A DNA stretch of 64,000 nucleotides from Bog-756 sp963745955 (lineage in GTDB: Bacteria; Actinomycetota; Acidimicrobiia; Acidimicrobiales; RAAP-2). Numbering within the stretch: position 1 is the stretch's first letter; each line of letters starts with the position of its first letter. Under the pieces are notes generated by a model. It had not been told where the DNA came from, ran no database searches, and worked only from the letters and a program-made list of their open reading frames with translations. The DNA is taken from positions 186,001 to 250,000 of the forward strand of contig CAVUZI010000007.1 of NCBI GenBank assembly GCA_963745955.1, written 5' to 3'. The translations under genes were made by a program, and so were the position numbers. Shown piece by piece: positions 34,863 to 44,630 of the stretch.

Positions 34863-35004
34863 GGCAGGGGGCTCCTCGGGCTGGTCGGCTGGACACCGCC
34901 AGCTTCGAGGGGCCCTCCACCGGATTGGCGGACCCTTCAAGTGGCCCGCCACCCGCTCAGGGGTGGGGAATTTCAGTGATCGAGGGTGGGGAATTTCAGT
35001 GATC

Positions 35005-35175
35005 CGCAGCAGCGACTCCGTCTTGCAGAACAAAGAGCGGACCCAATCCCAGGCGAGCACGAATCGTCACTGCATAACAGAATGTCGCCGTCAGAGAGCC
35101 GATGAACAGAAGTGGCACGTGCCCGAGGAGGGACGCGTGCTTCCGCCCCCCTATCCGTGAAGGAGCCGCCGCCAT
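35005..35175 (-). pseudogene. YczE/YitT-like membrane protein, N-terminal part
   Basis: The frame RIGGRKHASLLGHVPLLFIG, SLTATFCYAVTIRARLGLGP, LFVLQDGVAA is the first membrane helix and the LGLGP-x-x-V-x-x-DG loop of YczE proteins. It runs directly into the right end of the IS21 element. Together with 31937-32398 it shows that the element inserted in this gene. Confidence 0.7.
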
Positions 35176-35302
35176 GGGAGGGGAGGTTACCGGAGGCCAC
35201 ATCCGCCACTACATCGGCCCAATCGTTCCAGCGTGTGGGCAGATTGCTGCCATGTGGCTGGGTCGGTGGCGGTACCGACCGTGATCCCTACCACCGTCGG
35301 GA

Positions 35303-35497
35303 TCACCCGGAAGCTGCTGCCTCCAGGTGTCGATAGATCGTCTTTCGGCTCACACCAAGGGTCTTGGCGATGGCATCCACCGTGTGCTCCCGACTGTCGT
35401 ACGTCTGACGGGCCACCTTGACCTTGTCGGGCGTCATCACCGGCGGCCGACCACCAACCCGGCCCCGAGCACGGGCACGCAGAACCTCTTGCGTGGC
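35303..35497 (-). pseudogene. C-terminal fragment of a serine recombinase (resolvase/invertase)
   Basis: The last 60 residues of a resolvase: EVLRARARGRVGGRPPVMT, PDKVKVARQTYDSREHTVDA, IAKTLGVSRKTIYRHLEAAA. ARGR-x-GGRP and the HTH IAKTLGVSRKTIYRHL are diagnostic. The catalytic N-terminal domain is missing and the upstream side is unrelated, so it is a remnant of another mobile element. Confidence 0.85.
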
Positions 35498-35534
35498 TCA
35501 CGCCATGAACGAAGGCCCCATCGCCTAGCTCCGC

Positions 35535-37670
35535 CTACAGAGAACTGACCGCCTGGGGAGTGTCGTAGCCCCCCTGTCCGTCAGGCCCGCCGATGGTCCC
35601 GTCGCCCAACTCGCCGAAGCCGTTGTCCCCCCAGCAGTCCATCCTGTTGGTGGACAGCACCGCACAGTAGCCGCCGGGTTCACTCAACCCAGAGTCGGCG
35701 TCACTAATGACAGCGACAGCGTCAGTCATGCCCGTAACCGCCTGGGGCGTGTCGTAACCTCCACGGGTGTTCCCGTTGCCCAACTCGCCGATGGAGTTAT
35801 CTCCCCAGCAGTCCACCCCGCCGGTCGAGAGCGCCGCACAGTAGCCGCTGTCGTCGGTGGTTACAGAGACAGCCTTGGCGATGCCGGTGACCGCCTGGGG
35901 CGTGTCGTAGCCTCCCAGGTTATAAGGCGGGTCAGCACCGTCAGGCCCGCCGGTGGTGCCGTTTCCTATCTCGGCGATGGAGTTGTCCCCCCAGCAGTCC
36001 ACCCCGCCGGTCGAGAGCACCGCACAGTAGCCATCGGCGGCAGAGTTCTCATCGCTAGTGACAGAGTCAGCATTGGTGATGCCGGTAACCGCCTGAGGCG
36101 TGTCATAGCCATCCTCACCGTCAGGCCCACCGGTGGTCCCGTTACCCAACTCGCCGTATGTGTTGTCCCCCCAACAATCCACTCCGCCGGTCGAGAGTCC
36201 TGCACAGTAGCCGTAGTCATCGTTGGCGACAGAAACAGCGTTGGTGATGCCGGTGACCACCTGGGGCGTGTCGTAGCCGATTCCGCCGAGGAGTCCCGCG
36301 TCTGGCCCGCCGGTGGTCCCGTTGCCTATCTCACCGATGGAGTTATCCCCCCAGCAGTCGACCCCACGGGTCGAGAGCACCGCACAGTAGCCACCGCCTT
36401 CGCTGGTGACCGAGACAGCATTGGATATGCCGGTGACCGGCTGGGGCGTGAAGTTGCAGTAGTCGCCAGTTGGCCCTTCGGGCCCGCCAAAAGGGTGGCA
36501 AGTGTCGGGCCCATCGACGGACCCATCACCCAACTCGCCGGAGTCATTGTACCCCCAGCAGTCGACCCCGCCGGTCGAGAGCACGGCGCAGTCGCTGAGG
36601 CCGCCGTCACTTGTCAAAGAGACAGCGTTTGTGATGCCGGTGACTACCTGGGGTCTGTCGTCACCGTCCCCCCAGCAGTCCAGCCCGCCGCCAGAAAGCA
36701 CTGCGCAGTAGCCGCCGCCGCTTCCGCTGAGGGAACTGTCGCTGGTTCCAGAGAAATTCTCGGTCGCCACAGACACAGCATCGGCGATGCCGGTCACCGT
36801 CTGGGGTGTGTCGTATCCATCTGCATCAGGACCGCCGAAAGTCCCTTTGCCTAACTCGCCGAACAGGTTGTCCCCCCAGCAGTCCACCCTACCGGTCGAG
36901 CGCACCGCACAGTAGCCGTCGCCGTCGCTCGCAGTGGAGCGAACGCCGTTGAGTGGCGGCGATGGGATGGCACCGTTTGACTTGGCCGACGGCGGACCGG
37001 TGCCCGTGGCGTTGGTGGCAGCCACCGTGAAGGTGTACCTATCCCCGTTGGTGAGGCCAGTCACGGTAATCGGTGTTGAAGCGCCCGATTTTTTCTGTCC
37101 CCCATGCTTGGAGGTCGTTGTGTCGGTAGCCGTGACCATGTAGCGGGTGATCGCACTTCGACCAGCTGTCGATGGTCGGGTAAAGCTCACCGACGCTGAG
37201 GCGTCGCCCGGCGTGGCCCACACGCGAGTGGGAGCACCCGGCAGTACATCACCCTCGGAGAGCGAAATGGCCTTCGCACTTACGGTTGTCGTTCCGGCGA
37301 CCCGCAAATGGAATATGTACGTGATCACCTTCCTCCCCGTGTTCTTCGGAACGGTCACACTCTCGTCCACTGTGCCGTTGGTACAAGACTTCGGGGCCGG
37401 AAGTCCTTTGATCGCTGGGGTTACCGAGAACGTACAGGTCTTGGCGTTGGCGACTTTGGCCGACAGGGTCACGGTGCCGCCAGTCCAGGTGAGCGATGAA
37501 GGTTTGGCTGTGAACGAGGAGACTGAGGTCTTCGTCGAGGCTCCCGCCAGCGAGTCCGAGCCAAAATCCGTGACGCCACCAACCAAGAGCACCAGTGCCG
37601 CGCACAAGGACATCGCTCCGGAGAGTCTCCGAATCGCTCCCCGCCTGGGAGAAGTTCCAGCTCTGAACAT
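35535..37670 (-). CDS. Large secreted RCC1-repeat protein with fibronectin III domain
   Basis: A 711-residue intact protein. Signal peptide: SGAMSLCAALVLLVGGVTDF. Residues about 45-130 look Ig-like (SVSSFTAKPSSLTWTGGTVT); 140-235 form a fibronectin III domain (GAPTRVWATPGDASASVSFT, GLTNGDRYTFTVAATNATGT). From about 250 on, nine or ten RCC1-type blades carry YCAVLSTGGVDCWGDN followed by GE(L/I)GNGTTGGPDG and YDTPQAVTGI. Each blade has a cysteine pair (C-x9-C), which suggests one disulfide per blade. A surface propeller of unknown ligand. ATG 37670 follows ggagg. Confidence 0.85.
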   Translation of the reverse strand: MFRAGTSPRRGAIRRLSGAMSLCAALVLLVGGVTDFGSDSLAGASTKTSVSSFTAKPSSLTWTGGTVTLSAKVANAKTCTFSVTPAIKGLPAPKSCTNGTVDESVTVPKNTGRKVITYIFHLRVAGTTTVSAKAISLSEGDVLPGAPTRVWATPGDASASVSFTRPSTAGRSAITRYMVTATDTTTSKHGGQKKSGASTPITVTGLTNGDRYTFTVAATNATGTGPPSAKSNGAIPSPPLNGVRSTASDGDGYCAVRSTGRVDCWGDNLFGELGKGTFGGPDADGYDTPQTVTGIADAVSVATENFSGTSDSSLSGSGGGYCAVLSGGGLDCWGDGDDRPQVVTGITNAVSLTSDGGLSDCAVLSTGGVDCWGYNDSGELGDGSVDGPDTCHPFGGPEGPTGDYCNFTPQPVTGISNAVSVTSEGGGYCAVLSTRGVDCWGDNSIGEIGNGTTGGPDAGLLGGIGYDTPQVVTGITNAVSVANDDYGYCAGLSTGGVDCWGDNTYGELGNGTTGGPDGEDGYDTPQAVTGITNADSVTSDENSAADGYCAVLSTGGVDCWGDNSIAEIGNGTTGGPDGADPPYNLGGYDTPQAVTGIAKAVSVTTDDSGYCAALSTGGVDCWGDNSIGELGNGNTRGGYDTPQAVTGMTDAVAVISDADSGLSEPGGYCAVLSTNRMDCWGDNGFGELGDGTIGGPDGQGGYDTPQAVSSL

Positions 37671-38124
37671 ACCCGCCTCCACTCACCTCGCCTGGTGGCA
37701 ATGTAGCAGTGATGGCTCGGTGGGTGAAGGTGGGATTTCCATGGAACCGCAGAAGGTGAGACGCCTTGCACCCCTTGTCGTTCTTGTACCGCCGTGCGTC
37801 ACTCCCATGACGGATGGTCCCCGTTCGCAAGGCGTTCGTTCCGGTGGAGTGACCGTCAGGAGTTCACCGGACTTTCCAGTCTCAGCGGGCATGGCGTAGT
37901 GGTGACCGCGGTCACGTAGTCCTGTACGACATGAGGCGGTCGGGGTCAATCTGTTATTGCGTGCCCATCTCCCCGAGCGTGGGTTCAGCGACCCCTGCCA
38001 GTTCCACATAAGGCCGTGGAAATCTAGCCGTACGACTCGATCGAATCAGCAAATGAGTCCGTTGATTTCCTGCGCCCGCGGGGTTACCGTTTTCAGTGAG
38101 GGGCCTCCGGCGGGGGTTCAGAAC
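37671..38124. other. Intergenic stretch between divergent genes
   Basis: About 450 bp between the RCC1-type gene (minus) and the dimeric alpha-beta protein gene (plus). It includes the perfect palindrome listed at 37902. No gene seen. Confidence 0.45.
37902..37915. promoter_or_regulatory. Perfect 14-bp palindrome gtgaccgcggtcac (operator candidate)
   Basis: A perfect palindrome in the divergent region, about 230 bp upstream of the RCC1-type gene and 210 bp upstream of the small plus-strand gene. It may bind a dimeric regulator (TetR-like sites are similar), but GC-rich palindromes also arise by chance. Confidence 0.35.
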
Positions 38125-38421
38125 ATGTCGTTCATCCAAATCATCGAGTTCACGACCACTCGGCCAGATGAAGTCGAGAAGCTGGTCAAAGAGTGGCGGG
38201 CGCTTACTCCGGGTCGGCGGACCGCCCAGCGGGGCACGTTCACACGGGATCTGGACCAACGAAATACGTACGTCCAGATCGTGGAGTTCCCCTCCTATGA
38301 GGATGCCATGTCCAATTCGAACCTGCCCGAGACGGCCGAATTCGCCAAACGCCTGGCGCGACTCTGCGATGGCCCGATGCACTTCCGCAACCTCGAAGTT
38401 CGCAGTGTCGAGGAGATGTAG
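38125..38421 (+). CDS. Dimeric alpha-beta barrel (ABM-like) protein
   Basis: A 98-residue protein: MSFIQIIEFTTTRPDEVEKL, VKEWRALTPGRRTAQRGTFT, RDLDQRNTYVQIVEFPSYED then AMSNSNLPETAEFAKRLARL. The alternating strand-helix order and the QIVEF strand are as in antibiotic biosynthesis monooxygenase-like or GYD-like stress proteins. No catalytic residues identified. ATG 38125 is chosen; the frame is open further upstream. Confidence 0.75.
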   Translation: MSFIQIIEFTTTRPDEVEKLVKEWRALTPGRRTAQRGTFTRDLDQRNTYVQIVEFPSYEDAMSNSNLPETAEFAKRLARLCDGPMHFRNLEVRSVEEM

Positions 38422-38592
38422 CGGGGCAACACCTAACCGAAATGGAGGGATCGACCGATGTCTGGACTTGTTCGCAAGAGCTCGGATTCACCCGATGAGA
38501 CTCGGCCATTCGAAGGTGGCACGGGACAGCTCGAAGTCGTGAACTCGGATGGAGGTGCAGTCGGTAGAGCCACTCACCTGGGCGAATCCTGC

Positions 38593-39682
<1,090 letters not shown>

Positions 39683-39781
39683 TGGTGCTTCCTCCGATGA
39701 CAGTGCGGCCCACGCCACGGCGGGCCAACGCATGAGCGTAGGTGATCGGGTCCTGCCTCCGTACCGGCCGGCGTGTGGGCC

Positions 39782-40514
39782 TCAGCCGGCCGACTTCACC
39801 AGGTATTCGCTCATCGTCGAGCTGCGCAGCCGGGCCAGGTCGAGGCAGGCGTCGACGCTGGCCATCATCCGGGCCACGTTGGCGTCGAGCTCGTCCTTGG
39901 TGGTGGCGTTGAAGAAGAGCATCGGATCGGCCACGTGCCCGGTCGACGGCCAGCCCTCCTCCACGATGCCGTCCACGTCGGGGGCCCCGTCTGACAGGGC
40001 CCGCACCACCTCGTTGCGCACGTACCGGGTCCGGGGCTGCAGCTCGGCCGACACCGGTGACTGGGTGCCGTGCCAGCGGGTGATCCACTCGCGGTAGCCG
40101 AGGCCCTCGGGGCGGTGGATGAGGGCCACCGTCAGCACACCGGGTGACCGGTCCCCGTCCGGCCAGTCACGCCGCGATCCGTGCGCGGGTGGTGCCGTAG
40201 TCGTCGTAGAGGGACTCGACGACCAGGTAGGCAGCCGTTCGGAGGCCGAGCTCGGCCACGGCCGCCTCGACGTCGCCCCGGCGTTCGTAGTTGTCCAGCC
40301 ACACCGACACCTCGGCCACGTGGGGCTCCTCGCCTTCGGGCGGCGGGGCCGGCGACGGTGCCGGGGCGGCATCGCCGTCGTGGACGTTGATGCCCAGGCC
40401 GCGGACCCCCGAGGCCAGCAGACGCGGCGAGGTCTCGTGGAGAAGCCGGTCCCGCAGGGCATCGCCCGACTCGGCGGCGCCGTCGCCCCACAACAGGTAG
40501 ATCACCTTCTCCAT
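39782..40514 (-). pseudogene. EthD-domain protein, frameshifted
   Basis: From ATG 40514: MEKVIYLLWGDGAAESGDAL, RDRLLHETSPRLLASGVRGL and VAEVSVWLDNYERRGDVEAA. It passes into a second frame near 40168 with LTVALIHRPEGLGYREWITR, WHGTQSPVSAELQPRTRYVR and DEL-type tail DACLDLARLRSSTMSEYLV. YREWITRWHGTQSPVSAELQ is the EthD motif (dimeric alpha-beta barrel). The function is not known. It is the last gene of the leftward block after the CMD gene (17-bp gap). Confidence 0.72.
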
Positions 40515-40531
40515 CCGGACCCGCCCGCGGT

Positions 40532-41045
40532 TCAGTCGGCGGGCGGAGCCGGCACCCGGCAGGCCCCGTCGATGTCGAAGACCTGGTTGAACCGGCCCAG
40601 CGCCAGCCACGACCCAACGCACAGGGCCAGGTCGACCAGCTCGTCGTCGGTGAAGTGCCGGTGGAGGCGGTCCCAGAACTCGTCGTCCATGCGCAGGTGG
40701 TCGGTGGCGTACCGCTCGGCGAACTCCGCGCTCAGCCGCTCCCGCTCGGTCGAGACCCTCCCAGTTGCGCAGCGCACCGACCTCTTCGTAGAAGGACTCG
40801 GGGATCTCGTCGGGATCCGCCGACCGGCTCGGGACGTCCCGGGCCGTCCGCCATTCGATACAGATGTTGCACTGGTTGATCCGGGCCATGGTGATCCGGG
40901 CGGCTTCGAACTCGCGGAGGGACAGCGAGGACTTCTCGTAGACGGCACTGCTGTAGGCCCCGGCCGCCGCGGTCAGCGGCGGGGCCAGCTCGGTCCACAC
41001 ATAGATCAGCGGATCCTTCTCCGCAGGCACGGTCACGCGTGGCAT
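40532..41045 (-). pseudogene. Carboxymuconolactone decarboxylase (AhpD-like) family protein, frameshifted
   Basis: From ATG 41045: AGAYSSAVYEKSSLSLREFE, AARITMARINQCNICIEWRT (the CxxC of AhpD-like enzymes, as C-N-I-C), then after a break near 40755 RLSAEFAERYATDHLRMDDE, FWDRLHRHFTDDELVDLALC and VGSWLALGRFNQVFDIDGAC. The ERY and HF(T/S)D-x-E(L/I)V-x-L features are typical. It may act as a peroxide-reducing or decarboxylase-like protein. One base restores the frame. Confidence 0.8.
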
Positions 41046-41105
41046 CAGGCCGCTACTCCCATCCGGTGTCGGGCGGTCCGCTGCCCGCGGACCGGTCGGT
41101 GCCGT

Positions 41106-41438
41106 TCACGAGTCGCTTGCGGTGGCCGGCAGGCGCCGGACGATCCTCCCGGCCAGGCCGGTGATGAAGGGGAACCACTGACGATCGCCGATGAGCCACA
41201 GCCAGAGCTCGCGGCGGTCGGCGATGACCGCGTCGACGAACTCCTCCCGGCCCATCCCGCCGGGCTCGAGGGCCGGACGCCACCAGCCCCACAGCCACAG
41301 CCCGATGCAGATCTCGTCGCTGAACCCGTCCCGCCAGTTCTTCCCCTCGAGCAGTGCGTCCCTCAGGCCCACCTTGATGTCCACAGGCTCCTCGGGCAAC
41401 TCCAGCTTCGGAGCGCCCTCAACTTCGAACACCGTCAT
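41106..41438 (-). CDS. Hypothetical protein in the sulfite reductase block
   Basis: A 110-residue protein: MTVFEVEGAPKLELPEEPVD, IKVGLRDALLEGKNWRDGFS, DEICIGLWLWGWWRPALEPG, FVDAVIADRRELWLWLIGDR. It has tryptophan-rich helices but no obvious membrane anchor. It lies 120 bp downstream of the FrhB-like gene on the same strand. Unknown family. Confidence 0.6.
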   Translation of the reverse strand: MTVFEVEGAPKLELPEEPVDIKVGLRDALLEGKNWRDGFSDEICIGLWLWGWWRPALEPGGMGREEFVDAVIADRRELWLWLIGDRQWFPFITGLAGRIVRRLPATASDS

Positions 41439-41559
41439 GGAAGCCACCCTACCCATCTCCGGGGGACCGTGCCCGAATCTTTGGCCCTGGACGGCAAGCC
41501 CCTGGTCAGAAGGGTGAACGTCGGAACGGCGGGCACGGAGAGTGGCCAGAACGCGCCGG

Positions 41560-42838
41560 TCAGCGGTCGGCCACCACCGGGGCCCGGTCCGTGTCCTCGT
41601 AGGAGGAGACGTGCTCGGCGTAGTCGATGAACAGCGGTGCGTCGGGGTCGAACGTCCGGCGCAGGCTGTCGATGGCCACCCGCTTGTCGAACGAGTCCAG
41701 CTTGACCAGCGCCGCGGGGTTGTCCAGCTCGCGGAGGTCGAGCCGGCCCCTGGCATTGTCGAGGGCACGGCGTCCCCGTTCGCTGCGCACGAGCACGCTG
41801 CTCCAGCCGTCCATGGCGCCCACACTGCCCACCGACAGGTCGGCGCTCCGGCCGAGGAAGTCGGCGCACTCGTCGCATCCCTTGAGGGCGGCGCCGTGGA
41901 AGTTCTTGATGGGCTCGTCGATGGCCACTTCGCCGTCGCGGTACTCCACGATCATCCGGCCCCGGATGACGTCGACCTTGCTCACCCGCTCGATCTCGAT
42001 GCCACGGTCGTCCTGGAGCAGCTGCAGCATCAGCCCCTGGTAGTCGAAGCTCTTGGTGCAGAGCAGGGCGATGGTGAGGACCACCGAGTCGATCCGGTGG
42101 GCCCCGGTCGGCCACCGCCTCGACTGCATGGCCCGGATCCCCTGGATCTCACACGGCGTGCCCACCACCGCGATGCGCGGCTTGGGGGGCAGGTCGTACT
42201 TCGGAGAGGTCCAGCTCGGCCAGGGCCATGGTCTGGTTGTAGTAGCTGCCGGCCGAGTCGATGATCTCCTTGGCCGTGGTGGCCAGATGGGCCACTCCCT
42301 TCCACGGTTCGTCGGGATCGTCGCTCGGCCTGGTGACCAGGGCGCCGTCGATCTCCCCACCGGCCAGGGCCGCGACCAGCAGGGCGGTGACCACCCCACC
42401 GTCCTGGACATCGTCGGAGCGCGCACCGGCTCGGGCCGAGTAGGCATCGAGCACGGCGCCGAGGCCGTCCCCGGGCGGTCCGCCGGTGATCTTCCAGTAG
42501 TTGTCGGAGGCATCCGCCCGCACCACGGCGCCGCCGTCGAACTGATCGTCCGCCACGCCCGCCACCGCGGTGGACGGCGGCCACAGGGCCTCGTAGCGCA
42601 GTCCGCCCCGGGGGCAGAAATCCCAGCACAGCGAGCAGCCGGTGCACATCTTGACCAGCTCGGGCAGGTCGGTGTCCTCGTCGATGCCGATCGAGTTGGA
42701 CGGGCAGGCGGCGACGCAGGTGCCGCACTGGATGCAGCGGCCGGCATCGATGACACCCGCCTGCAGCTCCCAGAACCACGTCTTGCCCGGCGGTTCGGCG
42801 ATCCCGTTCATCTCCTCACGGATCCGGTAGGCCTTCAT
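41560..42838 (-). pseudogene. FrhB-type protein with N-terminal 2x[4Fe-4S] ferredoxin domain, frameshifted (probably functional)
   Basis: From ATG 42838: ferredoxin domain with CIQCGTCVAACPSNSIGID and MCTGCSLCWDFCPRGG (eight cysteines, two clusters), then the FrhB/FdhB N-terminal domain (DVQDGGVVTALLVAALAGGE, IDGALVTRPSD). After one extra C near 42200 come the FrhB C-terminal domain: KYDLPPKPRIAVVGTPCEIQ, GIRAMQSRRW, LLCTKSFDYQGLMLQLLQDD, IKNFHGAALKGCDECADFLG (further FrhB cysteines) and RSADLSVGSVGAMDGWSSVL. FrhB proteins bind FAD and exchange electrons with coenzyme F420. The ATG overlaps the stop of the sulfite reductase gene (ATGA), so it probably feeds that enzyme. Confidence 0.82.
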
Positions 42839-44629
42839 CCCACTGGCTCCTTCGGCTTGGTGGTGAGGGTGACGGGTGTGCCCGTGCCTTCCTCGGCGAG
42901 CGTGCCGCGCAGGTCGTCGTTGGGTGTCCGGCGGGCCCAGTTGTAGAACGGTTCGTCGGCCCGTCGCTCCTGCTGGTAGCGGCGCACGACGCGCAACAGG
43001 GCGTCGGGGACGTCGTTGACCGGACGGGCGTGCTCGATCCAGTCGATGAAACCGGACCCGGCCCCGAGGGACCCGCCCATGCCGATGTCGACGGCCTCGG
43101 CCAGGTGGTTGCCCACGTGGGCGACCTCGCCCCGGAACCCGATGTCGGCGATCTGGGGCTGGGCGCAGCTGGCCGAGCAGCCCGAGAAGTGCATGCGGAT
43201 GACCCCGGCGTCCTCCTTGGGCCCGGAGCGTCCGCCCGGCGTGGGCGCGGCGCCGACCGGCTCGCCGGCCAGCTGCTCGTCGAGGAACCGGGCCCACTTG
43301 ACGGCCCGCTCCTTGGTCTCGACGATGGCGTACCGGCAGAACTCCGACCCCGTGCAGGCCACCACCCCGCGCGAGAACGGACCCGGATAGGGCGAGTATT
43401 TCTGCAGCAGGTCTTCGGAGAGCATGTCGTCGATCCGGTCCTCTGGGACGCCGGTGAAGGTGATGTTCTGATCGGTGCCGATGCGCACCGTTCCGTCGCC
43501 GTAGGCCTCGGCCAGACGGGCGGCCTCCACCAGCTCGAGACCGTTCATCCGTCCCACCGGCACCGAGCAACCGACGTAGAAGAGGCCCTCCTCCTTCTGG
43601 GGATGGACGCCCACGTGGTCGCCCCGGTAGCGGCGGGTCAGGTCCTCGCCCGCCGGCACCAGCTCGAAGCGGGCCCGGGCGGCCAGCTGCTCGCGGAAGC
43701 CCTCGGGCCCGAGCTCCTGGACCAGGTAGCGCATGCGGGCCAGGCCCCGGTTCTCGCGGTTGCCGAGCTCCCCGAAGGTCTGGGCGATGGCCCGGGTGAC
43801 CTCGACGGCCTGGTCCTGGCGGACGAACACGTCGATGTCCGAGGCCATGCGCTCGCCGTCGGACAGGCCGCCGCCCACCAGCAGGTTGAAACCGAGGGTG
43901 CCGTCGGCGGAGCGGGCCGGCCACAGGCCGATGTCGTTGATCTCCGCCTGGGCGCAGTCCTCCACGCACCCGGTGACCGAGATCTTGAACTTTCGGGGCA
44001 GGTTGGCGTACTCGCGGTTGCCGGTGAAGAAGGCGGACACGGCCTCGGCCACCGGACGGCCGTCGAAGGCCTCGTGGGCGTCGACCCCCGAGACCGGGCA
44101 GCTCAGCACGTTGCGGGCCGAGTCGCCGCAGGCCTGCACGGTGGTCAGGCCGACGGCCGCGAACCGGCGCCAGATGCGGGGGATGTCCTCGATGCGCAGC
44201 CAGTGGATCTGCACGGTCTGGCGGGTGGTCAGGTCGGCGTAGCGGGATCCGAAGACGCGGCTCTCGGTGCCGTCGGGGCCCTCACCGAAGGCATCGGCCA
44301 CCACGCCGATCTCACGGATCTGCGGCGCGGTGAGGTAGCCACCGGGGATCTTGACCCGCATCATGAAGGCGTCGCCGCCCTGCTTCTGCGGGTAGATGCC
44401 GGCCCACTTGAGCCGCTCCACCTCACCGGGCACCTTGGCGATGCCGGCCGGCCCCTCCTTCGAGTAGGTGTCGATGATGGCGTCGGCGATCTCGAGGGGA
44501 TGGCGCTGCCAGCTTCCACTGCTCGATCTCGTTGAGCTCGCCCTTGGTCCGATACGGATTCACGAAGGGCATCGGCCGATCGATCCCCCGGAAGTGCAGC
44601 CCGTAGAGCTCGTCCCGGTCCTTGGTCAT
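42835..44629 (-). pseudogene. Siroheme sulfite/nitrite reductase (ferredoxin-type, NirA/Sir-like), frameshifted near the N-terminus
   Basis: From ATG 44629: ELYGLHFRGIDRPMPFVNPY, RTKGELNEIEQWK. After an extra C near 44516 the frame runs to 42835: RLKWAGIYPQKQGGDAFMMR, TRQTVQIHWLRIEDIPRIWR, SARNVLSCPVSGVDAHEAFD, YANLPRKFKISVTGCVEDCA, then the siroheme/[4Fe-4S] ligands VVACTGSEFCRYAIVETKER (C-x5-C) and MHFSGCSASCAQPQIADIGF (C-x3-C). Length after repair is about 597 residues. It reduces sulfite (or nitrite) by six electrons; the adjacent cysH argues for sulfite. Only the N-terminal break separates the two parts. Confidence 0.87.
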
Positions 44630-44630
44630 G

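Larger units (their letters stand above)
32399..35004 (-). mobile_element. IS21-family insertion sequence
   Basis: About 2.6 kb with istA and istB in the usual order on the minus strand. Each end carries two related repeats, as in other IS21 elements: gatcacggattactcccca at 32399 and gatcaccgaaattcccca at 32423 on the left, and tggggaatttcagtgatc at 34964 and 34987 on the right (the inverse). A third small gene follows istB. Both transposition genes are frameshifted as read. No target duplication is apparent, consistent with loss of some host sequence. Confidence 0.85.

Noticed and set aside
43030..44535. 501-residue plus-strand frame opposite the sulfite reductase
   Set aside because: The minus strand encodes clear siroheme reductase motifs; the plus translation is low-complexity.
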